Shown: positions 1 to 7,796 of the stretch, piece after piece
Numbering within the stretch: position 1 is the first letter of the stretch
How the letters are laid out: each line of letters opens with the position of its first letter
From: Candidatus Latescibacterota bacterium
Lineage (GTDB): Bacteria; Latescibacterota; UBA2968; UBA8231
Assembly (NCBI GenBank): GCA_022827165.1
Contig: JAJDTN010000214.1
Location: 1 to 15,373, forward strand
Length of the DNA: 15,373 bases
Direction of reading: 5' to 3'
Made by a program: the position numbers and the translations under genes
Notes under the pieces: generated by a model
The model's database searches: none
Told to the model about the DNA's origin: nothing
The model's input: only the letters and a program-made list of their open reading frames with translations

Positions 1-1
1 C

Positions 2-91
2 GTCGAGCGCCTCGGCGGCGCCGACGAAGGCACCCAGGCGCTGATCAAGGCGTACGAGGCCCAGGCCGGCACGGAGGCGCGTGCCGGATAG
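2..91 (+). CDS. C-terminal end of an unidentified protein (partial)
   Basis: An open frame enters from the left edge and ends at TAG 89-91, giving 29 residues that finish KAYEAQAGTEARAG. The tail is alanine-rich and probably helical, with no recognisable motif. The NAD kinase ATG follows one base after the stop, so this gene is probably the upstream member of the same operon. The frame keeps the high-GC third positions typical of the neighbouring genes, which supports coding. The family cannot be determined from this fragment. Confidence 0.55.
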   Translation, partial: VERLGGADEGTQALIKAYEAQAGTEARAG

Positions 92-92
92 G

Positions 93-899
93 ATGGGACC
101 GGCCGGGGTGCCCTCCCTCCGCAGGATCGGCGCCCTCCTGCGCGATGAGGGACAGCCCTTTCCCCTCGACGAGATGCGCCGCCTCCTTGACGGGCACGGC
201 ATCGAGTTGTGCGTCCTCGAGGACGGAGCACCGCCTCCTGAAGACCTCGACCTGGTGATGGCCATGGGCGGGGACGGCACCGTCCTGCGCGCCCTGGACC
301 TCTGTCCGGAGGCCCCGGTGCTGGCCATCAACTACGGCACCGTGGGCTTTCTCACCGCCGGCGACCGCTCCGACCTGGAACGAATCCTCGGCCGCCTGGT
401 GGCCGGTGACTACATCCTCAGCGAGCGCCTCGCCCTCACCTGCCGCTACCCCGGCGGCGAGGTGCGCGCCGTGAACGAGGTGCTGGTACGCAGCAGCAAC
501 CGCCTCGTCTTCATCGACGTCCTGGTGGACGGATCCAAGATCCGGACGATCTGCGGGGACGGCGTCGTCGTCGGCACCCCCACGGGCAGCACCGGCTTCC
601 TGCTGGCCACGGGCGCCCCCATCGTGACTCCCGAGGTCCGCTGTCTCGTGCTCGACGGGATCAACGAGTACAACTTCACCTCCCGGTCGCTGATCCTGCG
701 GCCCGAGGCGCGGGTGCGTCTGCACGTGAGCCCCGAGACCCGGGAGCCCGAGGTCCTGCTCACCGCCGACGGCCGGCGCCTGGCGGAGCTCGCCCCCGGA
801 GACGACGTGGAGATCGGCTCCTCGGAGCGCACGGCGCGGCTGATCTACTTCGAGCCGAGCTACTTCTTCCACAACCTGACCTCCAAGCTGTCGTGGTGA
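93..899 (+). CDS. nadK: NAD kinase (ATP-NAD kinase)
   Basis: Phosphorylates NAD to NADP in the cytoplasm, the only route to NADP. The 268-residue product has the family hallmarks in order: GGDGT (about 59-63, phosphate-binding), NYGTVGFLTAG (about 80-90), the NEV motif (about 128-130), GDGVVVGTPTGSTG (about 155-168, the conserved TPTGST loop), and a C-terminal YFFHNLTSKLSW resembling the usual ending near KLxW. The familiar segment with Pro-His after the TPTGST helix is replaced by INEYNFTSRSLIL, a variant form. ATG 93 is chosen because it lies one base after the upstream stop; GTG 81 is an in-frame alternative inside the upstream gene, with a GGAGG only 3 bases before it. The length fits a short bacterial NadK. 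The next gene overlaps its stop, so the genes are probably co-translated. Confidence 0.93.
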   Translation: MGPAGVPSLRRIGALLRDEGQPFPLDEMRRLLDGHGIELCVLEDGAPPPEDLDLVMAMGGDGTVLRALDLCPEAPVLAINYGTVGFLTAGDRSDLERILGRLVAGDYILSERLALTCRYPGGEVRAVNEVLVRSSNRLVFIDVLVDGSKIRTICGDGVVVGTPTGSTGFLLATGAPIVTPEVRCLVLDGINEYNFTSRSLILRPEARVRLHVSPETREPEVLLTADGRRLAELAPGDDVEIGSSERTARLIYFEPSYFFHNLTSKLSW

Positions 900-1549
900 C
901 CGGCCCCGTCGCCGTCACCGGGGCCGACCGGCCCACGGGGGCGGCCCTCTGCCGGGGCCTGTCCGCTGCCGGAGAGGTCATCGCCATCGGCGAGAGCCCG
1001 GCTCCCGGGACCGATCTCGGTGGAGCGATGGACTACCGGGCCGCCGACCTGCGCCTCCCCGAGGCCGCCCGCGAGGCCCTGCAGGGCGCCGCGGCCGTCG
1101 TCCACGCCCAGCCCCATGGTCCGTCCGCGGGGGAGGGTTCCGCGCCGGAGGCGGAGTTGCTCGACGTTCTCGGCCGCGGCACCTACGTCCTCGTGCAGAC
1201 CGCCCGCGAGGCGGGGGTCGGCCGCATCGTCCTCGTCAGTCCCATCTCGCTCATGCACGACTACCCGGCGGATTACGTCGTCGAACCGTGGTGGCGTCCC
1301 CGGCCGCGCGCCGCCGCCGAGTCTCTGGCGCCGTACCTGGCGGAACTCGTCTGCCGCGAAATCGCCCGCACGGGCGCCATCGAGGTGTGCTGCCTGCGCA
1401 TGGGGGACCTCGACGACCCTGAAGGCACCTCTTCCGGGGACTCGGCGGCAGCCGTCTCGGCCGCCCTGCGGAGCGAAGCCGGTGCCGGAGGCTACTCCTG
1501 GCAGGTGGACCACGTCCTCACCAGCGGACCCTTCGCCGGAGGGAGCTGA
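896..1549 (+). CDS. NAD(P)-binding epimerase/dehydratase-like protein (degenerate SDR)
   Basis: A Rossmann-fold protein of about 217 residues, short for an extended SDR. The N-terminal strand reads VAVTGADRPTG, so the nucleotide-binding glycine motif has Arg in place of the middle glycine. Later come the usual secondary-structure landmarks: AAVVHAQ, a helix with TAREAGVGRIVLVSP, and YLAELVCREIA where the catalytic YxxxK should lie. The lysine position is Leu here (Tyr about 147, Leu about 151), so classical SDR catalysis looks unlikely. GTG 896 forms a 4-base GTGA overlap with the NAD kinase stop; GTG 893 is equally possible. No strong ribosome-binding site is seen, which fits translational coupling. 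The next gene is a related SDR with intact motifs, so a regulatory or heterodimer partner is conceivable. The substrate is unknown. Confidence 0.75.
   Translation: MTGPVAVTGADRPTGAALCRGLSAAGEVIAIGESPAPGTDLGGAMDYRAADLRLPEAAREALQGAAAVVHAQPHGPSAGEGSAPEAELLDVLGRGTYVLVQTAREAGVGRIVLVSPISLMHDYPADYVVEPWWRPRPRAAAESLAPYLAELVCREIARTGAIEVCCLRMGDLDDPEGTSSGDSAAAVSAALRSEAGAGGYSWQVDHVLTSGPFAGGS
1538..1545 (+). promoter_or_regulatory. Ribosome-binding site fixing the GTG start of the second SDR
   Basis: GGAGGGAG lies 8 bases before GTG 1554, inside the end of the preceding gene. The open frame extends much further upstream, but only across the preceding SDR gene in another frame, so this site decides the start. 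Confidence 0.7.
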
Positions 1550-1553
1550 CGCG

Positions 1554-2357
1554 GTGGCCGCAGTCGACGGCGGGAGGGTGGTGATCTTCGGGGCCGGCGG
1601 CCCGGTGGGCGCCACGACGATGGAGGCCCTGAAGGACCACTACACGCTGCGCTGCACCGATCTCGAGCCCCTCGACCGGATCGTGGCCGAGGAGCGGCGG
1701 CAGAGCGCGAGGGCGCCCCTGCCCCCGCTTCTGCCGGCGCCCCACGAGCGCAGGGTCGTGGACGTCACCCGCTACGACCAGGTCCTGGAGGCCTGCCGCG
1801 GGATGGACGCGGCGATCGACGTCACCGTCATTCGGGACCACCCCGAGAAGGCCTTCACCGTCAACACCGTGGGCGCCTTCCACGTGGCCCGGGCCGCCGC
1901 CGAGTGCGGGCTCGAGCGGCTGATCCACACCGGGCCCTTCCACGTCGCCCTCCACCACGCCGCCGACTCCTGGCACGACCACGACGTGCCGGACGAGATC
2001 CCCCTGCATCCGGGGGACGACCTCTACGCGCTGACCAAGTACCTGGGGGGCGAGATCACCCGGGTCTTCGCCGAGGGGCGCGGGGTGGAGACCCTGACCT
2101 TCCTCTATTGCCTCTTCCGGCCGCGCCAGGTCCTGCCCGAGGAGCGCGGGCGGGGTGTCGGGCCCTTCACCGTCTCCTGGGAGGACACGGGCCGGGCCAT
2201 GCTCCACGGCCTCCGGGCCCCGGCCATGCCCTCTCCCCACGAGGTCTTCCTCATCTGCGCCCGCCAGCCCCACGGCAAGTACCGCGTCGACAAGGCCCGC
2301 CGCCTGCTCGGCTGGGAAGCCGCCGACACCTGGGAGGAGCTGCTGCGCCGGAGCTGA
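1554..2357 (+). CDS. NAD(P)-dependent epimerase/dehydratase family protein (extended SDR)
   Basis: A 267-residue extended SDR, expected to use NAD(P) to oxidise, reduce or epimerise a sugar-like or other small substrate in the cytoplasm. Visible motifs are the Rossmann loop VVIFGAGGPVG (Gly 13, 16 and 19), an aspartate after the early strand (VVDVTRYD), the NTVGAFHVARAAAECGLERLIHTG segment typical of the family, and the catalytic YALTK (Tyr158, Lys162). The C-terminal part (KYRVDKARRLLGWEAADTWEELL) matches the common epimerase ending in which the substrate domain closes. The gene starts 4 bases after the preceding stop and completes the NAD kinase operon. It ends only 11 bp before the convergent prpD gene, with no convincing terminator between. 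Substrate specificity cannot be assigned. Confidence 0.85.
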   Translation: MAAVDGGRVVIFGAGGPVGATTMEALKDHYTLRCTDLEPLDRIVAEERRQSARAPLPPLLPAPHERRVVDVTRYDQVLEACRGMDAAIDVTVIRDHPEKAFTVNTVGAFHVARAAAECGLERLIHTGPFHVALHHAADSWHDHDVPDEIPLHPGDDLYALTKYLGGEITRVFAEGRGVETLTFLYCLFRPRQVLPEERGRGVGPFTVSWEDTGRAMLHGLRAPAMPSPHEVFLICARQPHGKYRVDKARRLLGWEAADTWEELLRRS

Positions 2358-2368
2358 GACCTCCCGGT

Positions 2369-3883
2369 TCAGGCCAGGATCCCGACGCGCTCCAGCCCCT
2401 CCGCCTCCCGGCCCTCCCGCAGGGTCAGGTTGAGCCGCCGCACCTCCTCCGGATCCAGTTCCGGAAGCCGGTCCACCAGCCCCAGGAAGCGTTCGATCTC
2501 CTCCGGGTCGGCGAGTCCTTCCGTGAGCGACCGCAGCTTGCCGATATAGTCCGGGCGCTCGAAGGGGCGCGCTCCCAGGGAGTGGGCGTTGGGGTTGTCG
2601 AGACGCTCCGCCACCTCGGAACCATCGGCCATGCGCACCACCACCTCGGCGCCGAACTTCCGCCGCCGGAAGTCGGACTCGTGGTAGGCCCGGGTCCACT
2701 CCTCCACCTCCTCGGTGCGCACCTTCCGCCACAGAGAGACCGTGGAAGGGCGGCTCGCCCGCTCCGGCGTGTACGAGTCGACGTGGTGCCAGCGGCCGTC
2801 CTCCCAGGCCACGGTGAGGATGTACATGGCGCTGTGGTCGAGGGTTTCCCGCGAGGCGGAAGGCTCCATCTTCTCCGGGTCTCCGGACCCCGTGCCGATG
2901 ACGAAGTGGGTGTGGTGGCTGGTGCGCACCACCACCTCGCGCACGGCTTCGAGGTCGAGGCCGCGGGCGTGGAGGGCGAAGCCGATGTCGATCAGGGCCT
3001 GGGCCTGGTACTCGGCGGAGTGCTCCTTGGTGTAGGAGTCGAGGATCGCCCGAAGGGGCTCACCCGGCGGCGGCAGGGAGACCTCGTACTCGGCGTCGGG
3101 ACCGGAGAGGAGCCAGGCGATGACGCCGTCGCGGCCCTCGTAGATCGGCGACGGCGCGCGCTCGCCGAGGAGAGAGCGGCCCACCGCCTCCAGGGCGGTC
3201 TTGCCGGACTGGCCGGGGGCATACGCCTTCCAGCTCGTGATGTCCCCCTTGCGCGACTGCCGGGTCGAGCACCCGAGATGAACGGCCTGGTTCACGGCCT
3301 GGAAGATCGTCTCCACCGGCAGCTTCAGCAGGGCGCCGACGCCGGCGGCGACGGCGGGGGCGAGGTGGGCCACGTGGTCGATCTTGTGCTCGTGCAGGCA
3401 GACGCTCCGCACCAGGGAGATCTGGGTCTCGTAGGCCGCCAGGATGCCGCGCACCAGGTCGGCGCCGCCGCGGCCCGTCTGCTGGGCGGCGGCCAGGACG
3501 CCGGGGATGGTGTCGGCGGGATGGGAGTAGTCGGCGGCGAGGAAGCAGTCGTGGAAGTCGAGCTCGCGCACGGCCACGCCGTTGGCCAGGGCGGCCCACT
3601 CGCAGTGGACGTTGCGTTCCGGCGGCAGGCCGCAGAGGCTGGCACCCCGGCCCTTGGGGTGGGGGTAGCCGAGGGCGAGGAGGCGGGCGTGGCGCACGGG
3701 GCCGCGGTCGAAGGCGGCGGCGGCGACGGCGGCGTTGTCGATGATCCGGTTGCCGACCATCTCGGCGGCATCCTCCGGCGCCGCCGGTGCGGCGGCGGCC
3801 ATGGCGGCGATCTTCCAGGCCAGCTGCTCCTGGGGCGGCAGGATGTGACCTTCGAGGTGCGTCCGCACCCGGTGAGTGACCAT
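2369..3883 (-). CDS. prpD: 2-methylcitrate dehydratase, MmgE/PrpD family
   Basis: Dehydrates 2-methylcitrate to 2-methyl-cis-aconitate in the methylcitrate cycle for propionate catabolism; some family members act on related tricarboxylates. The 504-residue product is full length for PrpD (about 480-510). It carries the characteristic segments NRIIDNAAVAAA (about 45-56), ELDFHDCFLAADYSHPADT (about 107-125), CLHEHKIDHVAHL (about 162-174), STRQSRKGDITSWKAYAP (about 206-223), ILDSYTKEHSAEYQ (about 280-293) and TSHHTHFVIGTGSGDPEK. From memory it closely resembles actinobacterial PrpD. ATG 3883 is chosen because GGAG lies 5 bases upstream; an in-frame GTG at 3907 is weaker. No methylcitrate synthase or methylisocitrate lyase gene is in the window. 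It lies 34 bp downstream of the glycosyltransferase gene and is probably co-transcribed with it. Confidence 0.93.
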   Translation of the reverse strand: MVTHRVRTHLEGHILPPQEQLAWKIAAMAAAAPAAPEDAAEMVGNRIIDNAAVAAAAFDRGPVRHARLLALGYPHPKGRGASLCGLPPERNVHCEWAALANGVAVRELDFHDCFLAADYSHPADTIPGVLAAAQQTGRGGADLVRGILAAYETQISLVRSVCLHEHKIDHVAHLAPAVAAGVGALLKLPVETIFQAVNQAVHLGCSTRQSRKGDITSWKAYAPGQSGKTALEAVGRSLLGERAPSPIYEGRDGVIAWLLSGPDAEYEVSLPPPGEPLRAILDSYTKEHSAEYQAQALIDIGFALHARGLDLEAVREVVVRTSHHTHFVIGTGSGDPEKMEPSASRETLDHSAMYILTVAWEDGRWHHVDSYTPERASRPSTVSLWRKVRTEEVEEWTRAYHESDFRRRKFGAEVVVRMADGSEVAERLDNPNAHSLGARPFERPDYIGKLRSLTEGLADPEEIERFLGLVDRLPELDPEEVRRLNLTLREGREAEGLERVGILA

Positions 3884-3917
3884 GGGAGCTCCAGGACGAG
3901 GGTTCACGGCAGCGGCG

Positions 3918-5702
3918 TCATCGCCGGCGGCCCGGGGCGGCCGGCGACTGCAGGCGGGCGAAGATGTGGAGCAGTCTCTCGCGGTCTCCGGGGCGGTGCT
4001 CGAGGGCGTCCCCGAGGACCTTTCGCGCCGCGTCGGGATCGCCGCGCTGCAGGTGAAGCTGCATCAGCTCGGCGGCCAGGACCGGCAGGTAGTTGCTGGC
4101 CGCCAGGGCCCGGCCGTAGGCGGGGACGGCCTCCTCGACCCGGCCCAGGGCCCGGTAGCAGTGGGCGAGGTTGACCCACGGCTCGGGGCGGTCGGGGCGG
4201 GCCCGGGTCACCCGCTCGAGGATGGCGGCGGCCTCTGCGGCATCCCCCTGTCGGGCATGGATCGTGCCCAGGTCGTTCCAGGCCTGCCAGTAGGTGGAGT
4301 CCATCTCCACCGCCCGGGTGAGGGACCGGGCGGCCTCGGCGGCGCGGCCCTGGCGGGAGTGGGCCTGGCCGATGTTGTAGTGGATGGCGGCGTCCCCGGT
4401 CATGTCCATAGGACCGGCGCCGAGGTTGCTGACCAACGCCCCGGCGGCCGCTGTCGTGGCCGCGAGGGCGGTGTCCCGGTACCGGCCCTCGCGGAAGCGG
4501 TCCCACAGCCACCAGCCGGCGTGGGCGGCCAGGACCAGCAGGACGGGGAGCATGGGCGCCCGGTAGCGCGCCGTGGGAAAGAAGGCGACGATGCCCGCCG
4601 CGTAGGCGAGGACGAAGAGGGCCGCCGGGTCCAGCCCGCGGCGATGGATGGCCAGGACCAGGCCGAGGACGGCGAGAGGGGCGATGACGCCGAAGGGGAA
4701 GGCGACGACCCGCTTCCACAGGGTGGCCGCCAGAACCCCGGAGTAGTGGCGCCAGTAGTAGATGCCCTGGTTGCGGCCCTCCTCGTGGCCGTTGAGGAGG
4801 CGCAGGCTCTTGTGTGCCTGCAGGGCGGCATAGTCCAGCGGCTCGGCGCGCATGTACTCCAGGGCCCGCTTCCAGAACCAGGCGGAGCGGGCGGAGCGGT
4901 CCTCGATGCCGGCGTTCACCGGCTCGGCCACGAGGTCGTCCCACTCCCACCCGGGGCGGATCCTCACCAGGCGCTCGTGGTCGGCGCTGTTGCCGATGTG
5001 GAAGTTGATGCCCGAGTTGTAGGAGATGAGGACCGGCTCGCCGCCGATGGCGTAGTTGCGCCAGGCCACGGGCAGGACCGCCGCGGCGATGCCGAGGAGG
5101 AAGAGGACGGCGGCGCGCGCCGAGGGACCCTTCCAGGCGATCCAGGCCGCCGCCAGGAGGCAGAAGCCGAGGACCGTCGGCACCGCCAGGGCCGCGAGGC
5201 CGTACACCAGACCCGCCGGGAGGAAGGCCGTCGGCGTACCCCGCCGCCGGGCGCGCAGCAGCAGCAGCAGGCCCGCCAGGCCGAGGACGGTGGCCAGGCT
5301 CGCCGGCAGGATCTCCGCGTCGAAGTAGATCAGGGGGCCGCAGAGGGCGGCGGCCAGGCCGGCGGCGAGACCGACCCTGGTTGAGAATAGGCGGGCTCCC
5401 AGGAGATATGTGAGAGCGCAGGCGAGGGCGCCCCACAGGGCCTGGATGCAGCGCACGGCGTGGAAGAAGGAGTCGGGGAAGACGGCCTTCACCACCCCCA
5501 GCACGTAGGGATAGAGGGGCGGCTGCCAGAAGGCGGGCCGGTCGCGGCCCAGCCAGTCGCCGGCGGCCAGGGCCTCGGCGTGGGCCAGGTAGGTCATGCC
5601 GTCCACCGCCGGCTCGTCGTAGAGCGGACTCGAGGCCATCTGCCAGGCGTGCACGAGGCGCAGCACCAGGGCCAGGACGAGGATCCCGAGGCAGATCCTC
5701 AT
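3918..5702 (-). CDS. GT39/PMT-like membrane glycosyltransferase with C-terminal TPR domain
   Basis: A 594-residue polytopic inner-membrane GT-C protein, expected to transfer a sugar from a polyprenyl-phosphate donor to protein or lipid on the periplasmic side. The first membrane helix (about 3-18) is followed by the loop YDEPAVDGMTY with acidic residues (Asp29, Glu30, Asp34) at the place of the GT39 catalytic acid motif, then FWQPPLYPY. Further helices lie at about 83-105, 109-125, 133-149, 163-190, 197-214, 333-352, 359-375 and 382-400, with the family-typical FFPTARYRAPMLP near 375-386. Residues about 437-575 form around four tetratricopeptide repeats (for example NIGQAHSRQGRAAEAA), a protein-interaction scaffold fused to the enzyme. 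The start ATG 5702 has GAGG 5 bases upstream. The acceptor is unknown. Confidence 0.82.
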   Translation of the reverse strand: MRICLGILVLALVLRLVHAWQMASSPLYDEPAVDGMTYLAHAEALAAGDWLGRDRPAFWQPPLYPYVLGVVKAVFPDSFFHAVRCIQALWGALACALTYLLGARLFSTRVGLAAGLAAALCGPLIYFDAEILPASLATVLGLAGLLLLLRARRRGTPTAFLPAGLVYGLAALAVPTVLGFCLLAAAWIAWKGPSARAAVLFLLGIAAAVLPVAWRNYAIGGEPVLISYNSGINFHIGNSADHERLVRIRPGWEWDDLVAEPVNAGIEDRSARSAWFWKRALEYMRAEPLDYAALQAHKSLRLLNGHEEGRNQGIYYWRHYSGVLAATLWKRVVAFPFGVIAPLAVLGLVLAIHRRGLDPAALFVLAYAAGIVAFFPTARYRAPMLPVLLVLAAHAGWWLWDRFREGRYRDTALAATTAAAGALVSNLGAGPMDMTGDAAIHYNIGQAHSRQGRAAEAARSLTRAVEMDSTYWQAWNDLGTIHARQGDAAEAAAILERVTRARPDRPEPWVNLAHCYRALGRVEEAVPAYGRALAASNYLPVLAAELMQLHLQRGDPDAARKVLGDALEHRPGDRERLLHIFARLQSPAAPGRRR

Positions 5703-5741
5703 TCAGGCCTCACCCCCCGGGCTCCAGACGCGCAATCCGTC

Positions 5742-5747
5742 TATATT
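5742..5747 (+). promoter_or_regulatory. Possible -10 element in the divergent intergenic region
   Basis: TATATT is the only AT-rich hexamer in the 87-bp gap between the glycosyltransferase and the plus-strand membrane-protein gene. No convincing -35 lies 16-18 bases upstream, so the call is weak. The same stretch read on the minus strand (TATAGA) could serve the divergent gene. Confidence 0.28.
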
Positions 5748-5789
5748 CACCCGCTTCGGCAAAAACCCGAGGGAGCCGACCCCACGCCC

Positions 5790-7742
5790 ATGCAGAAGCA
5801 GCCTGAAAGCATCTTCACCCTGCGCGCCCTCCTCGTGGGCTCGATCGGCGCCTTCGTCGTCTCGGCCGGCACGGCGTACGGGGCCCTCTACCTGAAGGGC
5901 TCCCTCATGTCCACGGGCACGAGCATGCCCGGCGCCGTCTTCGTGCTCTTCCTCATCACGCTGCTGGTGAATCCCGCCCTCAAGCTGATCTCGCCAAGGG
6001 CGGGACTGCGGCGGGGCGAGCTGCTCCTGGTCTACGTCATGCTCGTCATGGCCTCGCCCCTGCCGCGCCTGTTCGTCTACAAGTATATCTGCTCCCTGAC
6101 CTACCCCTTCTACTACGCCACGCCGGAGAACGACTGGCGCAACATCGTCCTGCCGCATCTGCCTGACTGGATCGTTCCCCATTCGCCCGAGCTGGTGCAG
6201 CTCTTCTTCGAAGGCGTCGCCCAGGGCCAGGAGATCCCGTGGGGTCCCTGGCTGCGCGTCTTCGCCGCCTGGATGCCCTTCCTCTGGGCCTTGTTCCTCG
6301 TGATGATCGCCTCCATGGTGATCATGCGGCGCCAGTGGGTGGAGAACGAGCGCCTCATCTTTCCCCTCCTCCAGGTGCCGCTGGCCATGGTCGGCGAGGA
6401 CGGCGACAAGGGGAGGCTCGGGCGGTTCTACAAGGACCCGGTCATGTGGGCCGGCTTCGCCGTGCCGGCTCTCTACGGCACCCTCCACGGGCTCTACAAC
6501 TACTTTCCCGGCATCGTCGCCGTGGCCACCCGGGTCGATCCGATCCACTTCACCCTTCCCATCTTCGACGGCGTCCACGACCTCTACTTCCTCCTGCGCT
6601 TCAATATCCTGGGGTTCTTCTACTTCCTCAAGACGGACATCGCCTTCAGCATCTGGTTCTTCAACCTCCTCTCCTTCGTGGCCCGGGGTGTCTTCGCCCG
6701 CCTCGGCATCGGGATCACCGAGACGGGCATGGTGGCCACCGAGGACGTGGGCCACGCCGTCCCCAACCTGATCCTCGCCTACCAGGCCATGGGCGGCATG
6801 CTGGCCCTGTTCTTCGGAGGCCTGTGGATGGGGCGGACTCACCTGAAGGCCGTCTTCCGCAAGGCCCTCTACGGCGATCCCGGCGTCGACGACAGCGACG
6901 AGATCCTCTCCTACCGGGCCGCCGTCATCATCCTGGTGACGGGCTGCCTGGTCATGGTGGGCTGGCTGGCCCTCGCCGGGCTGCCCGTCATCTACGGGGT
7001 CGCCCTCATCTTCCTCGTGGGGGTGCTGCTCGTGGGCTACTCTCGCATCGTCGCCGAGGGCGGGCTCTCCGACGGCGCGCCTCCGGTGGTCCCGGCGGGG
7101 ATCATGGCCTCCCTCATCGGCTCGGCGAGGCTGGGAGAGCCGAGCATGGTGATCCTCGGCCTCTGCATCTGGTGGTCGGAGGGCCGCAACTTCGTCATGA
7201 CCTCGGCGGCCCAGTCGCTGCGCCTCAGCGACGACATGAAGCCCTCCTCCAAGCGGCCCCTGTTCTGGGTCATGGTGGCGGCCGTGGCCATCGCCTTCTT
7301 CGGGGCGGTGTGGACGATCATGGAGCTGGGCCACGCGTCGGGGGCGATCAATCTCTACCGGCCCTACGGCGGCGGCTACGACTTCGCCGAGCGCATGATC
7401 CGGACTCCCACGGGGCCTCAGCTGCTGACCTGGCTCCACATCGGCGGGGGGGGCCTCATCATGGGCGGCCTCATGCTGGCGCGGGCGGTCTTCCTGTGGT
7501 GGCCCCTGCACCCCATCGGCTACGTCGTCGGGCCGGTGTGGATCCTGGACCACCTGTGGTTCAACATGTTCCTCGCCTGGCTGGTGAAGGTCATCGTCCT
7601 GCGCTACGGCGGCGTGCGCCTCTACCTGCGCACCCGGCCCTTCTTCCTCGGCATCATCCTCGGCTTCGTGGTCCCGGGCGGGATCTACCTCATCATCGAC
7701 CACTTCACCGGCATGGTGGGCAACATCATCTTCTACGGCTAG
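5790..7742 (+). CDS. Large polytopic membrane protein, DUF6784/DUF6785-type (OPT-like)
   Basis: A 650-residue integral membrane protein with roughly 12-14 hydrophobic helices; the clearest are at about 13-34, 47-65, 77-93, 159-180, 219-235, 329-347, 377-397, 400-418, 490-510, 552-570, 576-600 and 616-636. The block QWVENERLIFPLLQVPLAM (about 182-200), the glycine-rich GYSRIVAEGGLSDGAPPV loop (about 416-433) and WWSEGRNFVMTSAAQSLRLSDDMK (split around 461-484) resemble a family of oligopeptide-transporter-like proteins of unknown substrate common in Planctomycetes and FCB lineages. Substrate uptake is therefore inferred, not shown. The ATG was chosen because the open frame upstream runs into the divergent gene. 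A GAGGGAG lies 14 bases before it, longer than usual spacing. It converges with the propeller gene, 54 bp away. Confidence 0.8.
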   Translation: MQKQPESIFTLRALLVGSIGAFVVSAGTAYGALYLKGSLMSTGTSMPGAVFVLFLITLLVNPALKLISPRAGLRRGELLLVYVMLVMASPLPRLFVYKYICSLTYPFYYATPENDWRNIVLPHLPDWIVPHSPELVQLFFEGVAQGQEIPWGPWLRVFAAWMPFLWALFLVMIASMVIMRRQWVENERLIFPLLQVPLAMVGEDGDKGRLGRFYKDPVMWAGFAVPALYGTLHGLYNYFPGIVAVATRVDPIHFTLPIFDGVHDLYFLLRFNILGFFYFLKTDIAFSIWFFNLLSFVARGVFARLGIGITETGMVATEDVGHAVPNLILAYQAMGGMLALFFGGLWMGRTHLKAVFRKALYGDPGVDDSDEILSYRAAVIILVTGCLVMVGWLALAGLPVIYGVALIFLVGVLLVGYSRIVAEGGLSDGAPPVVPAGIMASLIGSARLGEPSMVILGLCIWWSEGRNFVMTSAAQSLRLSDDMKPSSKRPLFWVMVAAVAIAFFGAVWTIMELGHASGAINLYRPYGGGYDFAERMIRTPTGPQLLTWLHIGGGGLIMGGLMLARAVFLWWPLHPIGYVVGPVWILDHLWFNMFLAWLVKVIVLRYGGVRLYLRTRPFFLGIILGFVVPGGIYLIIDHFTGMVGNIIFYG

Positions 7743-7796
7743 GCGGGACTCCCCCGGGGCGGCAGCGGACGGGGTCCATCCCGCGCGGCGGGCGCG

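Noticed and set aside
45..872. Long open frame opposite the NAD kinase
   Set aside because: It is an antisense shadow of a well-supported gene and has low-complexity, motif-free translation typical of a GC-rich reverse frame.
2348..2367. A weak hairpin (CCGGAG...CTCCCGG) at the convergent junction of the second SDR and prpD
   Set aside because: The stem is short with a bulge and no T-rich tail on either strand, and it overlaps both gene ends.
1518..2732. A 404-residue minus-strand frame across the SDR and prpD ends
   Set aside because: Glycine, alanine and arginine-rich shadow. It conflicts with two genes that have clear family motifs.
5460..5789. An upstream extension of the membrane-protein frame, adding about 110 residues
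   Set aside because: The extension overlaps the divergent glycosyltransferase start and its leader, and reads as a low-complexity shadow. ATG 5790 gives a protein starting just before the first membrane helix.
7743..7796. A possible terminator between the two convergent genes
   Set aside because: Only short, bulged GC stems are seen, with no T-rich tail; GC-rich spacer produces such pairings by chance.
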